DNA of 60,162 bases from assembly GCA_000434055.1 (NCBI GenBank), contig HF999649.1, positions 68,566 to 128,727 of the forward strand, written 5' to 3'. Within the stretch, counting starts at the first letter, position 1. Each line of letters begins with the position of its first letter. The notes beneath the pieces were generated by a model. That model did not search any database, was not told the origin of the DNA, and saw only the letters and a list, made by a program, of their open reading frames with translations. A program made the translations under genes and the position numbers. The stretch is from Ruminococcus sp. CAG:488 (GTDB lineage: Bacteria; Bacillota; Clostridia; Oscillospirales; Acutalibacteraceae). Shown here one piece after another: positions 50,822 to 60,127 of the stretch.

Positions 50822-52105
50822 TTAAAACAGTTTGATTCCGCCGAAAGGTCTAACAGAAAGAACATAGCATGAGCCTTTCGAGAAAACAGCTTCCATCTTC
50901 TCACAAAATTCATCAAGCATATCAAGCGGAACGAACGCTTGTATTGTTCCCGCAAATCCGCCGCCGTGAACGCGCCATGCGCCCTTGTTCTTGAGAAGAT
51001 ATTCGCACATTGCAAGTGCAACGGAAACGCTCTGATGCTCAACGTCCTTTGACGTAAAGACATTCTGATTATACATATATGACGAGCGACCACTCTCTGT
51101 TACAAGCTCCTTGAACTTTTCAAAATCTCCGTCCTCAAGAGCCTTGACCTCAGCTTCGGCACGTCTGTTTTCACCGTAGAAATGCATTGCGCGAAGCACG
51201 GCACGGTCATTGACCTTTTCACGGACAAGCGAAATATTATCCATGAACTCATCCTCGTCAACCTCACGGAGAACGCTCTTGCCAAACACTGCCGCAGCCT
51301 TTTCCATCTCGCCTCTTACCGCCGCATAATCGTCGGTGAGGTCGGAATGATTTCCACCCGTGTCGATAATACAAAGCGCATGGCCGCAGGAAGCAAAGTC
51401 AAAATCGACCTTGTTAATAATCGGCCGGGACGGATCCTTGAAATCAATAGTGATGAAGCTGCCGACAGAGCTTGCAGTCTGATCAAGAAGTCCGCACGGC
51501 TTGCCGAAATATTTATTCTCGGCATACTGGGCAATCTTTGCAACCTCGACGGGCGAAACCTTGCCGTCATTATAAAGATGATTAAGAATCGTTCCGATAA
51601 GCACCTCATAAGCCGCAGATGACGAAAGACCCGAGCCCGAGAGAACACGGCTCATGCTTGCTGCATTGAAGCCGCCGATATTGTATCCGCGTTCCTTAAA
51701 GCCGGCACACATTCCCCTGATAAGACCCGAGGATTTTCCGAACTCCTCAGTATGTACCTCAAGGTCGGATATATCAACCTCAAGAGCATCAAACTTAAAA
51801 GACTTCTCAACAACGATTCCGTCGTCTCTCTTTGCCGCAGCGGCAACCGTATCGAGGTCAACGCTTGCCGCAAGCACCTTGCCGTGGTTATGATCGGTAT
51901 GATTTCCGCCGACCTCGGTTCTGCCGGGTGCACTGAAAAGCTCAATTGAATCGTTATCGCCGAAAAGACGAACGAACTCATCAATTATAACCGCATCTCT
52001 TTTTTTCTGATCTTCAACAGCTTTATCGCTGAGATAGACCTCTTTTAATCTTGCGTCGAATTCGCCCGAAGCAAGCCTTGATTTCAATGTTTTTGCATCA
52101 GCCAT
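50822..52105 (-). CDS. galK: Galactokinase
   Basis: A 427-residue GHMP-family kinase that phosphorylates galactose at C1 (Leloir pathway). The galactokinase signature GRTEVGGNHTDHNHG and the GHMP ATP-binding motif SGSGLSSSAA are both intact, and GGGFAGTIQAF is the third motif. It is slightly longer than typical (about 390) because of an N-terminal extension of about 60 residues. Its start overlaps the VTT protein stop by 8 nt. No galT or galE is adjacent. Confidence 0.95.
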   Translation of the reverse strand: MADAKTLKSRLASGEFDARLKEVYLSDKAVEDQKKRDAVIIDEFVRLFGDNDSIELFSAPGRTEVGGNHTDHNHGKVLAASVDLDTVAAAAKRDDGIVVEKSFKFDALEVDISDLEVHTEEFGKSSGLIRGMCAGFKERGYNIGGFNAASMSRVLSGSGLSSSAAYEVLIGTILNHLYNDGKVSPVEVAKIAQYAENKYFGKPCGLLDQTASSVGSFITIDFKDPSRPIINKVDFDFASCGHALCIIDTGGNHSDLTDDYAAVRGEMEKAAAVFGKSVLREVDEDEFMDNISLVREKVNDRAVLRAMHFYGENRRAEAEVKALEDGDFEKFKELVTESGRSSYMYNQNVFTSKDVEHQSVSVALAMCEYLLKNKGAWRVHGGGFAGTIQAFVPLDMLDEFCEKMEAVFSKGSCYVLSVRPFGGIKLF

Positions 52106-52859
52106 TGTTTTTCCTCCTCCTTGACTGGATCTGAACTATTTTGCTTATGGCAAGCATTGATATTCCCATTAACAGGAACAGTAAAATAAACGGCAATAGG
52201 AACGCCGTTGATAACGGGTTGAACACGTTACGACCGATGAACGTGTAGGAAGCCAGCAGCGGCGAATAACCGACAAGAGAGAGCAAAAGGAAATATTCAT
52301 ATTTAAAACCCATTGCGCCGTAAAGCTTGCTGACCTGATTTACCGGAATCCCGGGAACGAGCCGGAAGAGAGCCAGAAGCCAAGGGTTTCCCCTGCCGTC
52401 ACGTTCAACGAGATAACGCACTGTTTCGCTTTTTTGGAGAATGTTCTGAACTCCGTTTGCACCGACCTTTGTGCCCCAAAAATATTTGACAGAATAAAGA
52501 ACCGAAAGTCCCAAAAGATTTATCGGAATTGAAAAATACGACGGAAACACGGCACTTGTTACGGCGCAGAGAGCCGAAACCGGATAAAGGTAAATCGGGA
52601 AAACCGCCTTGAACGCATAAAGAAAAATTACGATCAAAAAGACAGAAATTTTTTCACTCATATGCTCAACCTTATATTCTGCCGAAGCAAGATATTCAAG
52701 ATACCTCGAATACCAAAGCTGTATATCGCTGTTTCTTGAAAGAATCAACAAAATGATGAAAACGACGCAAAGAATAAAGCTGATCGCCGAAGTAATTTGC
52801 AAAAGCTTTATAACACTGTGGTCTCGCTTATATTTATCCATCATCCTGCCCCCTTTCAA
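52098..52859 (-). CDS. TVP38/TMEM64 (VTT/DedA-like) membrane protein
   Basis: A 253-residue membrane protein with about six hydrophobic segments. The family core FRLVPGIPVNQVSKLYGAMG is present. Relatives in the VTT/DedA superfamily are proposed lipid scramblases or flippases. Residues 1-15 are charged and it may start a few codons downstream at MMDKYK; the chosen ATG has no strong ribosome site, while GGGGGCAGGATG precedes the internal one. It is the first gene of a pair with galK. Confidence 0.85.
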   Translation of the reverse strand: MKGGRMMDKYKRDHSVIKLLQITSAISFILCVVFIILLILSRNSDIQLWYSRYLEYLASAEYKVEHMSEKISVFLIVIFLYAFKAVFPIYLYPVSALCAVTSAVFPSYFSIPINLLGLSVLYSVKYFWGTKVGANGVQNILQKSETVRYLVERDGRGNPWLLALFRLVPGIPVNQVSKLYGAMGFKYEYFLLLSLVGYSPLLASYTFIGRNVFNPLSTAFLLPFILLFLLMGISMLAISKIVQIQSRRRKNNG

Positions 52860-52959
52860 AACAGATATTAAATTTAGGACTTTAGCTCTCGGATTGAATT
52901 ATCTGTGATATAATTCAGTTTTTAAATAATACATACGTTTACTTCTATTTAACTTTATT

Positions 52960-52988
52960 ATTATACTTTTTTTCTTTGCCAAGGTCAA
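52960..52988 (-). promoter_or_regulatory. Sigma-A promoter of the VTT-galK operon
   Basis: On the minus strand TTGACC, a 17-nt spacer and TATAAT, about 100 nt before the VTT start. The rest of the 354-bp gap (52860-53213) is AT-rich with only a short plus-strand frame (52976-53161) that I reject. Nothing else is seen there apart from the terminator at 53183. Confidence 0.75.
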
Positions 52989-53182
52989 TATTTTTCTTTG
53001 ATATTATTTTGTTATTTACGGAAGCTTTCTGTAATAGGTTAGATTTGTTGTCTTACAGTATTATATCCGTATCAATCAAAGAGACTCCCTGCCGACTCTT
53101 TTCACTTTTCTTGCAGAAAATGTGCCCTTGTTTCGTTTCGCTGCGGGATGCCGCATTCTAATTATTTATCGGCTAAACAAAA

Positions 53183-53203
53183 GGAACCGCACACGGCAGT
53201 TCC
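53183..53203 (-). terminator. Terminator of the small membrane protein gene
   Basis: On the minus strand GGAACTGC pairs with GCGGTTCC (one mismatch) followed by TTTTGTTT, 10 nt past the stop at 53214. Confidence 0.75.
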
Positions 53204-53213
53204 CTGTTAACTG

Positions 53214-53645
53214 TTATTTTTTCTTTTTCGGCGGGATTTTGTAAATCTGCTTGAGCGTACCGTCCTTATCGAGCATAACGGAATCTCCCGCCTCGATATT
53301 TCTTTCATAGCAGAGCTTATCTGCCATCCTGATGCGCTGTTCTTTGCCCTCAGCGTCGGTTACAACAACCGTCACCGTAGCCTCGGCATCTTCGGGAACT
53401 CCTTCACAGCCGAAATCATCCTCGATGATTTCAACAACATTCAATGCCTTTTTGTCCAGTGATGCACCGTAAGCGCAGCCGAGTGAAAGTCCCACGCCAA
53501 CGCCAAAGCTCATTCCGATAGCTAAGTTGTCAAAAATTGCATTTCCCAAACACATTCCTATGCCTATTCCTATGCACATTCCGATCGGCATATACATTGA
53601 TGCATATTTGCCTATTGCTTTTTTATCCTCGGGTTTCTTTCTCAT
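53214..53645 (-). CDS. Small membrane protein with glycine-rich helices
   Basis: A 143-residue protein of unknown function. Residues about 15-60 form two Gly-rich membrane helices packed with GxxxG-like steps (MCIGIGIGMCLGN, SFGVGVGLSLGCAYG). The C-terminal 80 residues are soluble, beta-rich and Val-rich (ATVTVVVTDAEGKEQRI), and end in KKKK. It follows the frameshifted phosphoesterase gene by 13 nt and is probably co-transcribed. Confidence 0.7.
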   Translation of the reverse strand: MRKKPEDKKAIGKYASMYMPIGMCIGIGIGMCLGNAIFDNLAIGMSFGVGVGLSLGCAYGASLDKKALNVVEIIEDDFGCEGVPEDAEATVTVVVTDAEGKEQRIRMADKLCYERNIEAGDSVMLDKDGTLKQIYKIPPKKKK

Positions 53646-53658
53646 TAGAAATCATTCC

Positions 53659-55372
53659 TTATTTAAGAAAAATAACATTAAGCTTCGCAAGATATGACAA
53701 AACAAGCTGAATATAGAATACCATCCTCTCGGAAAGACTTCCGAGATTTTTAAAGATATTTGTAACATTGCTCTTAAGATTTACCGTGCCGTAGCCCTCA
53801 ATAGTGCCGTTATTGTCATCAACTCCGTCATTGTCGTATGCAAACTTGTAAAGCACAGGCGAAGCGATACCAACAAGAAAAATCTCAGCCTTTGTATAAA
53901 CTCCGAATTTTGAAATACAAAATTTAATAAGGCTGTCGGCTATCGGACCGTAACCCATATCACCGAGAATGTTATTGACCGCCTTGAGAAGGACGTCGTC
54001 GGCAACGCCGGCAAAATCACTTCTGAGAATTGCGGCAAAGGCTCTGAGAAGAGTTGTGACCTCAACGCTGCTCATATCGAAGTGTTCACCGCCGGAATAG
54101 TGCCATGCAACCAAATCGGTTGCTAAATCCCAGCCTGTTTCGTAGTCGGAATCGGGAATTTCAATGCCGTATTCCTTTGCAATTGATTGCAAGCTGTTTT
54201 CGCCGCAGAGGGGCATTCTCAGTAATTCTATCAGCTTATCAACAGCATAAATAATCGGTTTTGAATAAGCTGCATTTTCGTCAATACCCATTTTCTCCGG
54301 AGAGAGTGAAAGCTCCAGTCTGTACTGAACTCCTGCCTTAAGATAACCCTTTGAAAAGGCTCTGAGATCATTTTTCATTGCGGATATCTGCTCATCTGTG
54401 TATCCCTTGGTAGCTGCCGTGAGAGCGTCATAATCAATCTTATCGACCGACCTCGTCTCATACCTGATTTCATTATCGTTATACTTTATGACCCTGTATT
54501 CGAGCGGATACATAGCCAATGAGGTTGTTGCAAAATCATAAAGCCTGTTGCCCAAAGCGCTTGTGTAAACCGTTGCGTCCGAGCAATGCTCGTGACCCGT
54601 AAACACCGTCTTAATGCCCCAGTCGGCAAAAAGTTCGGCGGTCGTGAAATGGAACTTAACAATAAAGCTTTCTGCTGAGTACACGCTGAATCGGAAGATG
54701 GTCAAGCAGATTATGATGCATCATAACTATAGGATACCTGCCGTCTTTTTTTGCAAGCTTTGCCTGCTCTTTTACCCATTTAAGTTTTTCTGCGGTCATA
54801 CCGTCCTCGGTTGACTTAGTCGCATGATTTGTATCAAGTGCAATAAGGCGGTATTTTTTACCGAGGTTTGCCGTATATGAACAATCGTCGTCTCTCGTTG
54901 TCAAGGCATGGTCATAGCCGAATTCAGCATAAATCTCCTTAAAACGTTCAAACGTAGTAGCCTGATCGTTGCTTGCATCATGATTGCCGTTGATCACATA
55001 GACCTCCTTGCCCGATTTCTTTTCAAAATCGCGGAGCTTCTGTGCAACAGCAAGATGATCTTCAGGCCGTGAGCGACCTCTGTTTGCAAGGTCACCGGAA
55101 ATAAGAACATATTCTACATCGTCGCTTTCGGCACACTGATTAAGGAACTCATCAATGATAAGTCCTGTTTCGTTTTCCATTTCGCAGCGTCTTGTAGCGT
55201 GCCAGTAAAGTTCGGAATCGTTTGTCTTTTCAAGCTCCGCCTCGGGTGCACTGTAATGAATATCGGAAGCAACGGCAAAGCTTAGATCAACGTTTTCCTT
55301 TGCGTTTGCCGCAATGCCGACAACCGAGAAAGCCATAACCGCAGAAAGAATAATTGATAAAATCTTTTTCAT
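53659..55372 (-). pseudogene. Exported metallophosphoesterase broken by a frameshift
   Basis: Two frames cover one protein of about 570 residues. The first (55372 to 54656) has the signal peptide MKKILSIILSAVMAFSVVG and motifs VASDIHYS, LISGDLANRG, VINGNHDAS and VMMHHNLL. The second frame, entered by skipping one base at about 54660-54700, carries VFTGHEHCSD and the remainder. All metal motifs are intact when the frames are joined. An extra T in the CTTTATT run near 54665 would explain it, since removing one gives LSRKLIVKFHF. It could be a true mutation, a sequencing error, or a +1 shift. The start at 55372 has AAGGGAT upstream. Confidence 0.85.
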
Positions 55373-55400
55373 AATATATCCCTTAATTTTTACTGTTAAA

Positions 55401-55432
55401 AAGGGAGCAGTGAACAATCCTCACTGCCCCCT
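55401..55432 (-). terminator. Terminator of the cysteine-repeat protein gene
   Basis: AAGGGAGCAGTGA pairs with TCACTGCCCCCTT around a short loop, with TTTTTAA on the minus-strand 3' side. It lies between the cysteine-repeat gene and the phosphoesterase start. Confidence 0.85.
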
Positions 55433-55454
55433 TCTTAAATAAGTTATTCAGTTA

Positions 55455-57455
55455 TTAAAGATACCAAATCCAACCGAAAAGAATATAAATGATTATCCAC
55501 TGAAGGAAGGTATATTCAACCGTAACTTTTCTTGTTGCGGTAACGGAGCCGTCTGCCGTTGAGGCGGTAACCGTTGCCGTTCCTCTGAGCTTTGCGGTGA
55601 TTGTACCGTCCTCACTTACATCAAGAACATTCGGATTTGAAGATGTCCAAACGATCTCCGCCGAATATGCAGCCTCTTCCGGATACACATTTGCCTGGAG
55701 CCTGTCGCTCTTCTTACAATAAATTTTGAAATCCTCTTCGGGGGAAATAACTATCTTTTTAACGGGAACAATAATCATCGGGATTTCTTCGTCCATGTGT
55801 TCTCCGCAGTTTGTGCAGGTAGATCTGCGTAAGCCTACAGAACGGTATGTCGGCTCCTTGACAACTCTCCACTTGCCCCATGCATGACCCGTAGCCTTAA
55901 GCACTCTGCTGATACCGCTGTAGGTCTTGCACACCGTACACTGCTGACGAACATAGCCGTCCTCGGTGCAGGTCGCTTTTTTAATGTCATTGACAAACTT
56001 ATGTCCGTTTGCCTTGAGAATTGTTTCTTTAACTACGTTTCCGCAGTCGAGACAGGTTTCCCTGATGTATCCGTCCTCGGTGCAGGTAGCCGCAAGAGTA
56101 TCGGTCTTTTTATGCTGATGTCCCGTAGCCGGCTTTATTTCGTTTTTTAATATCTCCTTACAAACGGAGCATACCTCTCTGCTGTATCCGTCCTCTGTAC
56201 ATGTTGCATCTTTTTCTTCTGCAACAGTCTTGTGACCCTGTGCCTTGAGTACAGTCTCACTGATAATTTGATTACAGTCCTTACAGAAAATACGGTCGTA
56301 TCCGTCCTCTGTGCAGGTTGCGTCCTTGTGCTGTACTTCTGTGTTTGCATGATTTGTTGCCGGAAGAATCTTATCGACAAGAACCTCTTTACATACGGAG
56401 CAGGTCTCCTTATAGTAACCGTTCTCGGTACATGTTGCAGGCTTTTCGTCGACAACGATCTTGTGTCCCGGAGCCTTTAAAACGTCATTTATGATAACCT
56501 CATTGCAAACGGTACATTTTTCTATATAATAACCGTCCTCTGTACAGGTTGCAGGCTTTTCATCAACAACCGTCTTGTGTCCGGGAGACTTGATTACGGT
56601 TTCACTGATTATTTTGTTACAGTCATTACATACAACGCGGTCATATCCGTCCTCGGTGCAGGTCGCGTCCTTATGCTGAGCAACGGTATTTTTGTGACCT
56701 GTTTTCGGCAAAACCGTTCTGCTTATCTCCTGACCGCAAGAGGTACAGACCTCGGAAATATATCCGTCTTTTTCACAAGTAGGCTCAACCCTTACGGTTT
56801 TTGTTGTATGATCCGTCTGTGTGGTATACTCCACTGTACAGATTTCATTGCATTCGGCACAGTACATTACCCTCTGACCGCCGTGTTGGCAGGTTGCAGA
56901 CTCTATTTCGACCCAAACACCCGACTCAACGTGAGTATGAGTTGCAGGTATTGTATTGATAACGGTCGTACCGAGCTGAATATCCTGTCCCTCGCCGTTT
57001 TTATAATAGCACGAATCAATGCTTAACGTAAAATCGGAAAGCACAACACCGCGCTTATCTTCCTTTAAATATGTAAATTCCGCAATTTCAAATGGAGCCG
57101 AAAGCTCAACCGAAGTTGCAAACGAAAGTCTTTTCGTTTCATTGTTTGAAGCCAAAGCGCTGTCTGTATTTTCGGCAACGAAAGCTTTGAGTTCGCTTGA
57201 ATAATCAATCGCCGAGCATGTCAGAGAATCGCCTGTTCCGATTACAGCGTCAAAACAAAGCGTCTTTCCCACGGACAGAACAAGTTTAACGGTAACCGAA
57301 CTTACGGTTTCCGACACCTTTTCAAGCTTGAACGTCACCGTGTCTGCGGCGCTTGCCGTTGAAACACTGCCGGCAAATGCCCAAATCGGTACAATCGGAA
57401 AGATCATACAAACGACAAGCATTACGGCAATTATCTTAGAAGTTATTCTTTTCAA
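55455..57455 (-). CDS. Surface protein with tandem CTEDGY/CxxC repeats and a BIG2 domain
   Basis: A 666-residue exported protein. Signal peptide: about residues 1-36. Residues 38-170 form a beta-rich domain resembling a cohesin-like or carbohydrate-binding fold (weak). Residues about 180-560 hold nine clear repeats plus a degenerate tenth of about 38 residues, with the unit ATCTEDGYxxxxCxxC and a GH pair between units, giving three Cys per unit. Residues about 565-647 are a bacterial Ig-like (BIG2) domain (VWTSSNPNVLDVSEDG). The last 18 residues are hydrophobic, ending FGWIWYL. Metal binding or disulfides are possible. No sortase motif is present. Confidence 0.88.
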   Translation of the reverse strand: MKRITSKIIAVMLVVCMIFPIVPIWAFAGSVSTASAADTVTFKLEKVSETVSSVTVKLVLSVGKTLCFDAVIGTGDSLTCSAIDYSSELKAFVAENTDSALASNNETKRLSFATSVELSAPFEIAEFTYLKEDKRGVVLSDFTLSIDSCYYKNGEGQDIQLGTTVINTIPATHTHVESGVWVEIESATCQHGGQRVMYCAECNEICTVEYTTQTDHTTKTVRVEPTCEKDGYISEVCTSCGQEISRTVLPKTGHKNTVAQHKDATCTEDGYDRVVCNDCNKIISETVIKSPGHKTVVDEKPATCTEDGYYIEKCTVCNEVIINDVLKAPGHKIVVDEKPATCTENGYYKETCSVCKEVLVDKILPATNHANTEVQHKDATCTEDGYDRIFCKDCNQIISETVLKAQGHKTVAEEKDATCTEDGYSREVCSVCKEILKNEIKPATGHQHKKTDTLAATCTEDGYIRETCLDCGNVVKETILKANGHKFVNDIKKATCTEDGYVRQQCTVCKTYSGISRVLKATGHAWGKWRVVKEPTYRSVGLRRSTCTNCGEHMDEEIPMIIVPVKKIVISPEEDFKIYCKKSDRLQANVYPEEAAYSAEIVWTSSNPNVLDVSEDGTITAKLRGTATVTASTADGSVTATRKVTVEYTFLQWIIIYILFGWIWYL
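55776..56942 (-). repeat. In-gene tandem repeat encoding ten CxxC units
   Basis: About ten units of roughly 115 bp within the surface-protein gene. The CTEDGY codons recur nearly unchanged on the minus strand (TGTACAGAGGACGG-like), while the spacer codons have drifted. It is a coding repeat and not a CRISPR array. Confidence 0.85.
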
Positions 57456-57495
57456 TTTATTATCCTCCGTTTCTAAATAAGATTTCTACGAATAT

Positions 57496-57524
57496 ATGAT
57501 AGTATATTTTCCTCTCAAGGTCAA
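57496..57524 (-). promoter_or_regulatory. Promoter of the cysteine-repeat protein gene
   Basis: On the minus strand TTGACC, 17-nt spacer and TATCAT, about 40 nt upstream of the start codon. Confidence 0.7.
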
Positions 57525-57643
57525 TAGTGCAATTTGACGAAATATAATAATTTTATGAATTTTTAGTCCGGTAAGGCAAAAACTTTTTAAGTCAACACCT
57601 TAATACCGCAACGACGCATTTAAAAAAAGTTAAGAAAAGATGT

Positions 57644-59242
57644 GTGAAAATGGAGAAAAGAATTATATCGTTATTCACTGTGTTTTGCATGGCTGTCGGC
57701 TGTCTTTGCCTGAGAATGTATGTCGTTTGCTCCTCGGGTACTGAGCTTGTTTCCTCCGGCTCTCACTATTCCTCCTTCACTTTATATAATATCAGAGGAC
57801 AAATAACCGACTGCAGCGGGCAAAAAATCACAAGCTCCGATTATGAAAACTGTATAATTGCAAAGCCGTCGCTCAGTTCGCTCGACACGCTTCGTGAGCT
57901 GCTTGACAGCCGCACCTATTCCGCTCTGAAGCAACGAATGGAAAAGGGATCACCCGTTACAGCGAATATCGGCAAAAGAACAGTTAACTCCGACGGCAAT
58001 ATTATTTGTTTACCTGTATATAAGAGGTATGCATCTTCGCAATCCGCTATTCATATTATCGGATATCTTGACGAGAAAAATCACGGCGTGACCGGCATAG
58101 AAAAGGCTTTTGACAGGATTTTATTCTCCGACGAAGCCGTTGTCGTAAGAGTTCCGGTTGACGCTTACGGAAGGTCGCTCGGCGGTGCGGATATCGAGCT
58201 TATTTCACCTGCTCCAAGTCTCGGAAAAGTACAGCTTACAATTGATAATAAAATCCAGTCGGCTGTTGAAAGAGCACTTGACGATTGCAACGTTCAACAG
58301 GGCTGTGCACTTGTGCTTGACGCAAAGAGCGGAGCTATAAGAGCTGTGGCGTCACGCCCGAGCTATGACCCGTACAGGGTTTCCGATTATCTCGATTCCG
58401 AAAGCTCACCGCTTTTGAACCGTGCGTTTGAAAGCTTTGCCGTCGGCTCTATCTTCAAGGTCGCCGTCGCCGCAAGCGCCGTTGAAAACGGATTTTCTGA
58501 TTTTCAATACACCTGCACAGGCTCCTGCAATATCAGCAATGTCAAATTCGGTTGCAGCAGCAACACCGCCCACGGAAAGATGAATCTGCAAAAAGCGCTT
58601 GAGGTTTCCTGCAACACATATTTCATAAACCTCGGTCAAAAGCTCGGCGCAAAAAGAATCGGAGAAACGGCATCACTTTTCGGTTTCGGACAAGGCTGCA
58701 AGCTTGCCGAAGGAATTTACTCCGAAAGCGGAATTCTTCCGACCTCGAGAGACTTGCAAAATCCAGCCGCACTGGCAAATTTTTCATTCGGTCAGGGCAG
58801 CTTCACCGCAACTCCGTTGCAGATCGCCCAAATGCTCAGTGCCGTTGCGAACGGCGGCAAATACAGAGAACCGTATCTTATCGAAGCCGTGACCGACCGT
58901 AACGGGCTCGAAACAAAGCATAAAAAGAAATATCCGACTGTTGCTATAAGTGAGGATTCAAGTTGTATCCTGCTGAAAATGCTCACCTCGGTCGTTGAAA
59001 ACGGTAATGCCTCCCCTGCCCGTCCCGAACGTTTTTCCGCTGCAGGCAAAACAGCAACGGCACAAACGGGCATTTTTGACAAAGACGGTAATGAAATATG
59101 CAACACGTGGTTCGGCGGATGTTTTCCCGCCGACGAGCCTCAATATATTGCCGTAATCATGAAACAGGGCGGTGCTTCGGGTTCCTATGACTGCGCTCCC
59201 GTATTCAAAAAAATAGCCGACAGCATAAATTTTTCCGAATAA
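57644..59242 (+). CDS. Class B penicillin-binding protein (transpeptidase)
   Basis: A 532-residue cell-wall transpeptidase. One N-terminal hydrophobic segment (about residues 5-25) anchors it. A PBP-dimer domain is followed by the transpeptidase domain with S-x-x-K as SIFK (active Ser near residue 268), S-x-N as SCN, and K-T-G as KTA in AAGKTATAQTG. Changing KTG to KTA is unusual, although other family members vary here. It lies next to rpsB, not in a division cluster, so it resembles the SpoVD/PbpA-like single copies. The start may be GTG 57644 or ATG 57650. Confidence 0.88.
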   Translation: MKMEKRIISLFTVFCMAVGCLCLRMYVVCSSGTELVSSGSHYSSFTLYNIRGQITDCSGQKITSSDYENCIIAKPSLSSLDTLRELLDSRTYSALKQRMEKGSPVTANIGKRTVNSDGNIICLPVYKRYASSQSAIHIIGYLDEKNHGVTGIEKAFDRILFSDEAVVVRVPVDAYGRSLGGADIELISPAPSLGKVQLTIDNKIQSAVERALDDCNVQQGCALVLDAKSGAIRAVASRPSYDPYRVSDYLDSESSPLLNRAFESFAVGSIFKVAVAASAVENGFSDFQYTCTGSCNISNVKFGCSSNTAHGKMNLQKALEVSCNTYFINLGQKLGAKRIGETASLFGFGQGCKLAEGIYSESGILPTSRDLQNPAALANFSFGQGSFTATPLQIAQMLSAVANGGKYREPYLIEAVTDRNGLETKHKKKYPTVAISEDSSCILLKMLTSVVENGNASPARPERFSAAGKTATAQTGIFDKDGNEICNTWFGGCFPADEPQYIAVIMKQGGASGSYDCAPVFKKIADSINFSE

Positions 59243-59265
59243 ATCAAAAAAATCATAAAAAACTC

Positions 59266-59294
59266 TTGAAATAGCCGATTCTATGTGATATACT
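59266..59294 (+). promoter_or_regulatory. rpsB promoter
   Basis: TTGAAA (59266-59271), 17-nt spacer and TATACT (59289-59294). The leader to the ATG is about 95 nt and contains a possible hairpin (GTGCATTTCGCATGAAATG), which may serve autoregulation. Confidence 0.75.
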
Positions 59295-59395
59295 TTTACG
59301 GCAAAACGCATGTAAGGTGTTTTATTCGGAGTGCATTTCGCATGAAATGTTCGGATATCAAGCCTTGCAGAGGCAAAACTAAGGAGGATTTATTT

Positions 59396-60127
59396 ATGCC
59401 AGTAGTATCAATGAAACAGTTACTCGAAGCAGGTGTTCACTTCGGACACCAGACAAGAAGATGGAATCCGAAAATGGCTCAGTACATTTTCACGGAGCGT
59501 AACGGAATTTACATCATCGACCTTCAGAAGACAGTCAAGAAGCTTGAGGAAGCTTACCTCTTCGTTCGTGACGTTGCATCTGACGGAAGCGATGTTCTTT
59601 TCGTAGGCACAAAGAAGCAGGCTCAGGATTCCGTTAAGGAAGAAGCTATCCGTTGCGGTATGCCGTACGTTAATGCACGTTGGCTCGGCGGTATGCTCAC
59701 AAACTTCAACACAATCAAGAGAAGAATCAAGAGACTTGAGCAGCTCAAGAAGATGGAAGCCGACGGAACATTCGATCTTCTCCCGAAAAAGGAAGTTATC
59801 AAGCTCAAGCTTGAAATCGAAAAGCTCGAGAAGTTCATGGGCGGTATCGTTAACATGAAGAAGCAGCCGGCTGCTATGTTCATTGTTGACCCGCGCAAGG
59901 AGAGAATCGCAGTTCAGGAAGCTCACAAGCTCGGTATTCCAATCGTTGCTATTGTAGATACAAACTGTGATCCGGACGAGATCGACTATGTTATTCCCGG
60001 AAACGACGACGCTATCCGTGCCGTTCGCCTTATCGCAGGCGCTATGGCCGACGCTGTTATTGAGGGTCGTCAGGGTGAGCAGGAAGCTCCGGCAGAAGAA
60101 GCTGCCGAGGAAGCTGCTGCCGAATAA
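59396..60127 (+). CDS. rpsB: 30S ribosomal protein S2
   Basis: A 243-residue S2. The start region MKQLLEAGVHFGHQTRRWNPKM is the family signature (shown here in two overlapping parts: MKQLLEAGVHFGHQ and RRWNPKM), and VNARWLGGMLTNF and VDTNCDPDEIDYVIPGNDDA are also hallmark regions. ATG 59396 has AAGGAGG 8 nt upstream; an in-frame ATG farther upstream lies in the leader. It ends in an Ala/Glu-rich tail (EEAAEEAAAE). The 35 bases after it hold no feature; tsf would be expected next. Confidence 0.97.
   Translation: MPVVSMKQLLEAGVHFGHQTRRWNPKMAQYIFTERNGIYIIDLQKTVKKLEEAYLFVRDVASDGSDVLFVGTKKQAQDSVKEEAIRCGMPYVNARWLGGMLTNFNTIKRRIKRLEQLKKMEADGTFDLLPKKEVIKLKLEIEKLEKFMGGIVNMKKQPAAMFIVDPRKERIAVQEAHKLGIPIVAIVDTNCDPDEIDYVIPGNDDAIRAVRLIAGAMADAVIEGRQGEQEAPAEEAAEEAAAE

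Noticed and set aside
52976..53161. A 61-codon plus-strand frame upstream of the VTT gene
   Set aside because: Low-complexity, overlaps the minus-strand promoter, no ribosome site.
55776..56942. Regular spaced repeats resembling a CRISPR array
   Set aside because: The repeats are in frame, encode Cys-rich units and vary by codon; no cas genes are near. No CRISPR array was seen in the window.
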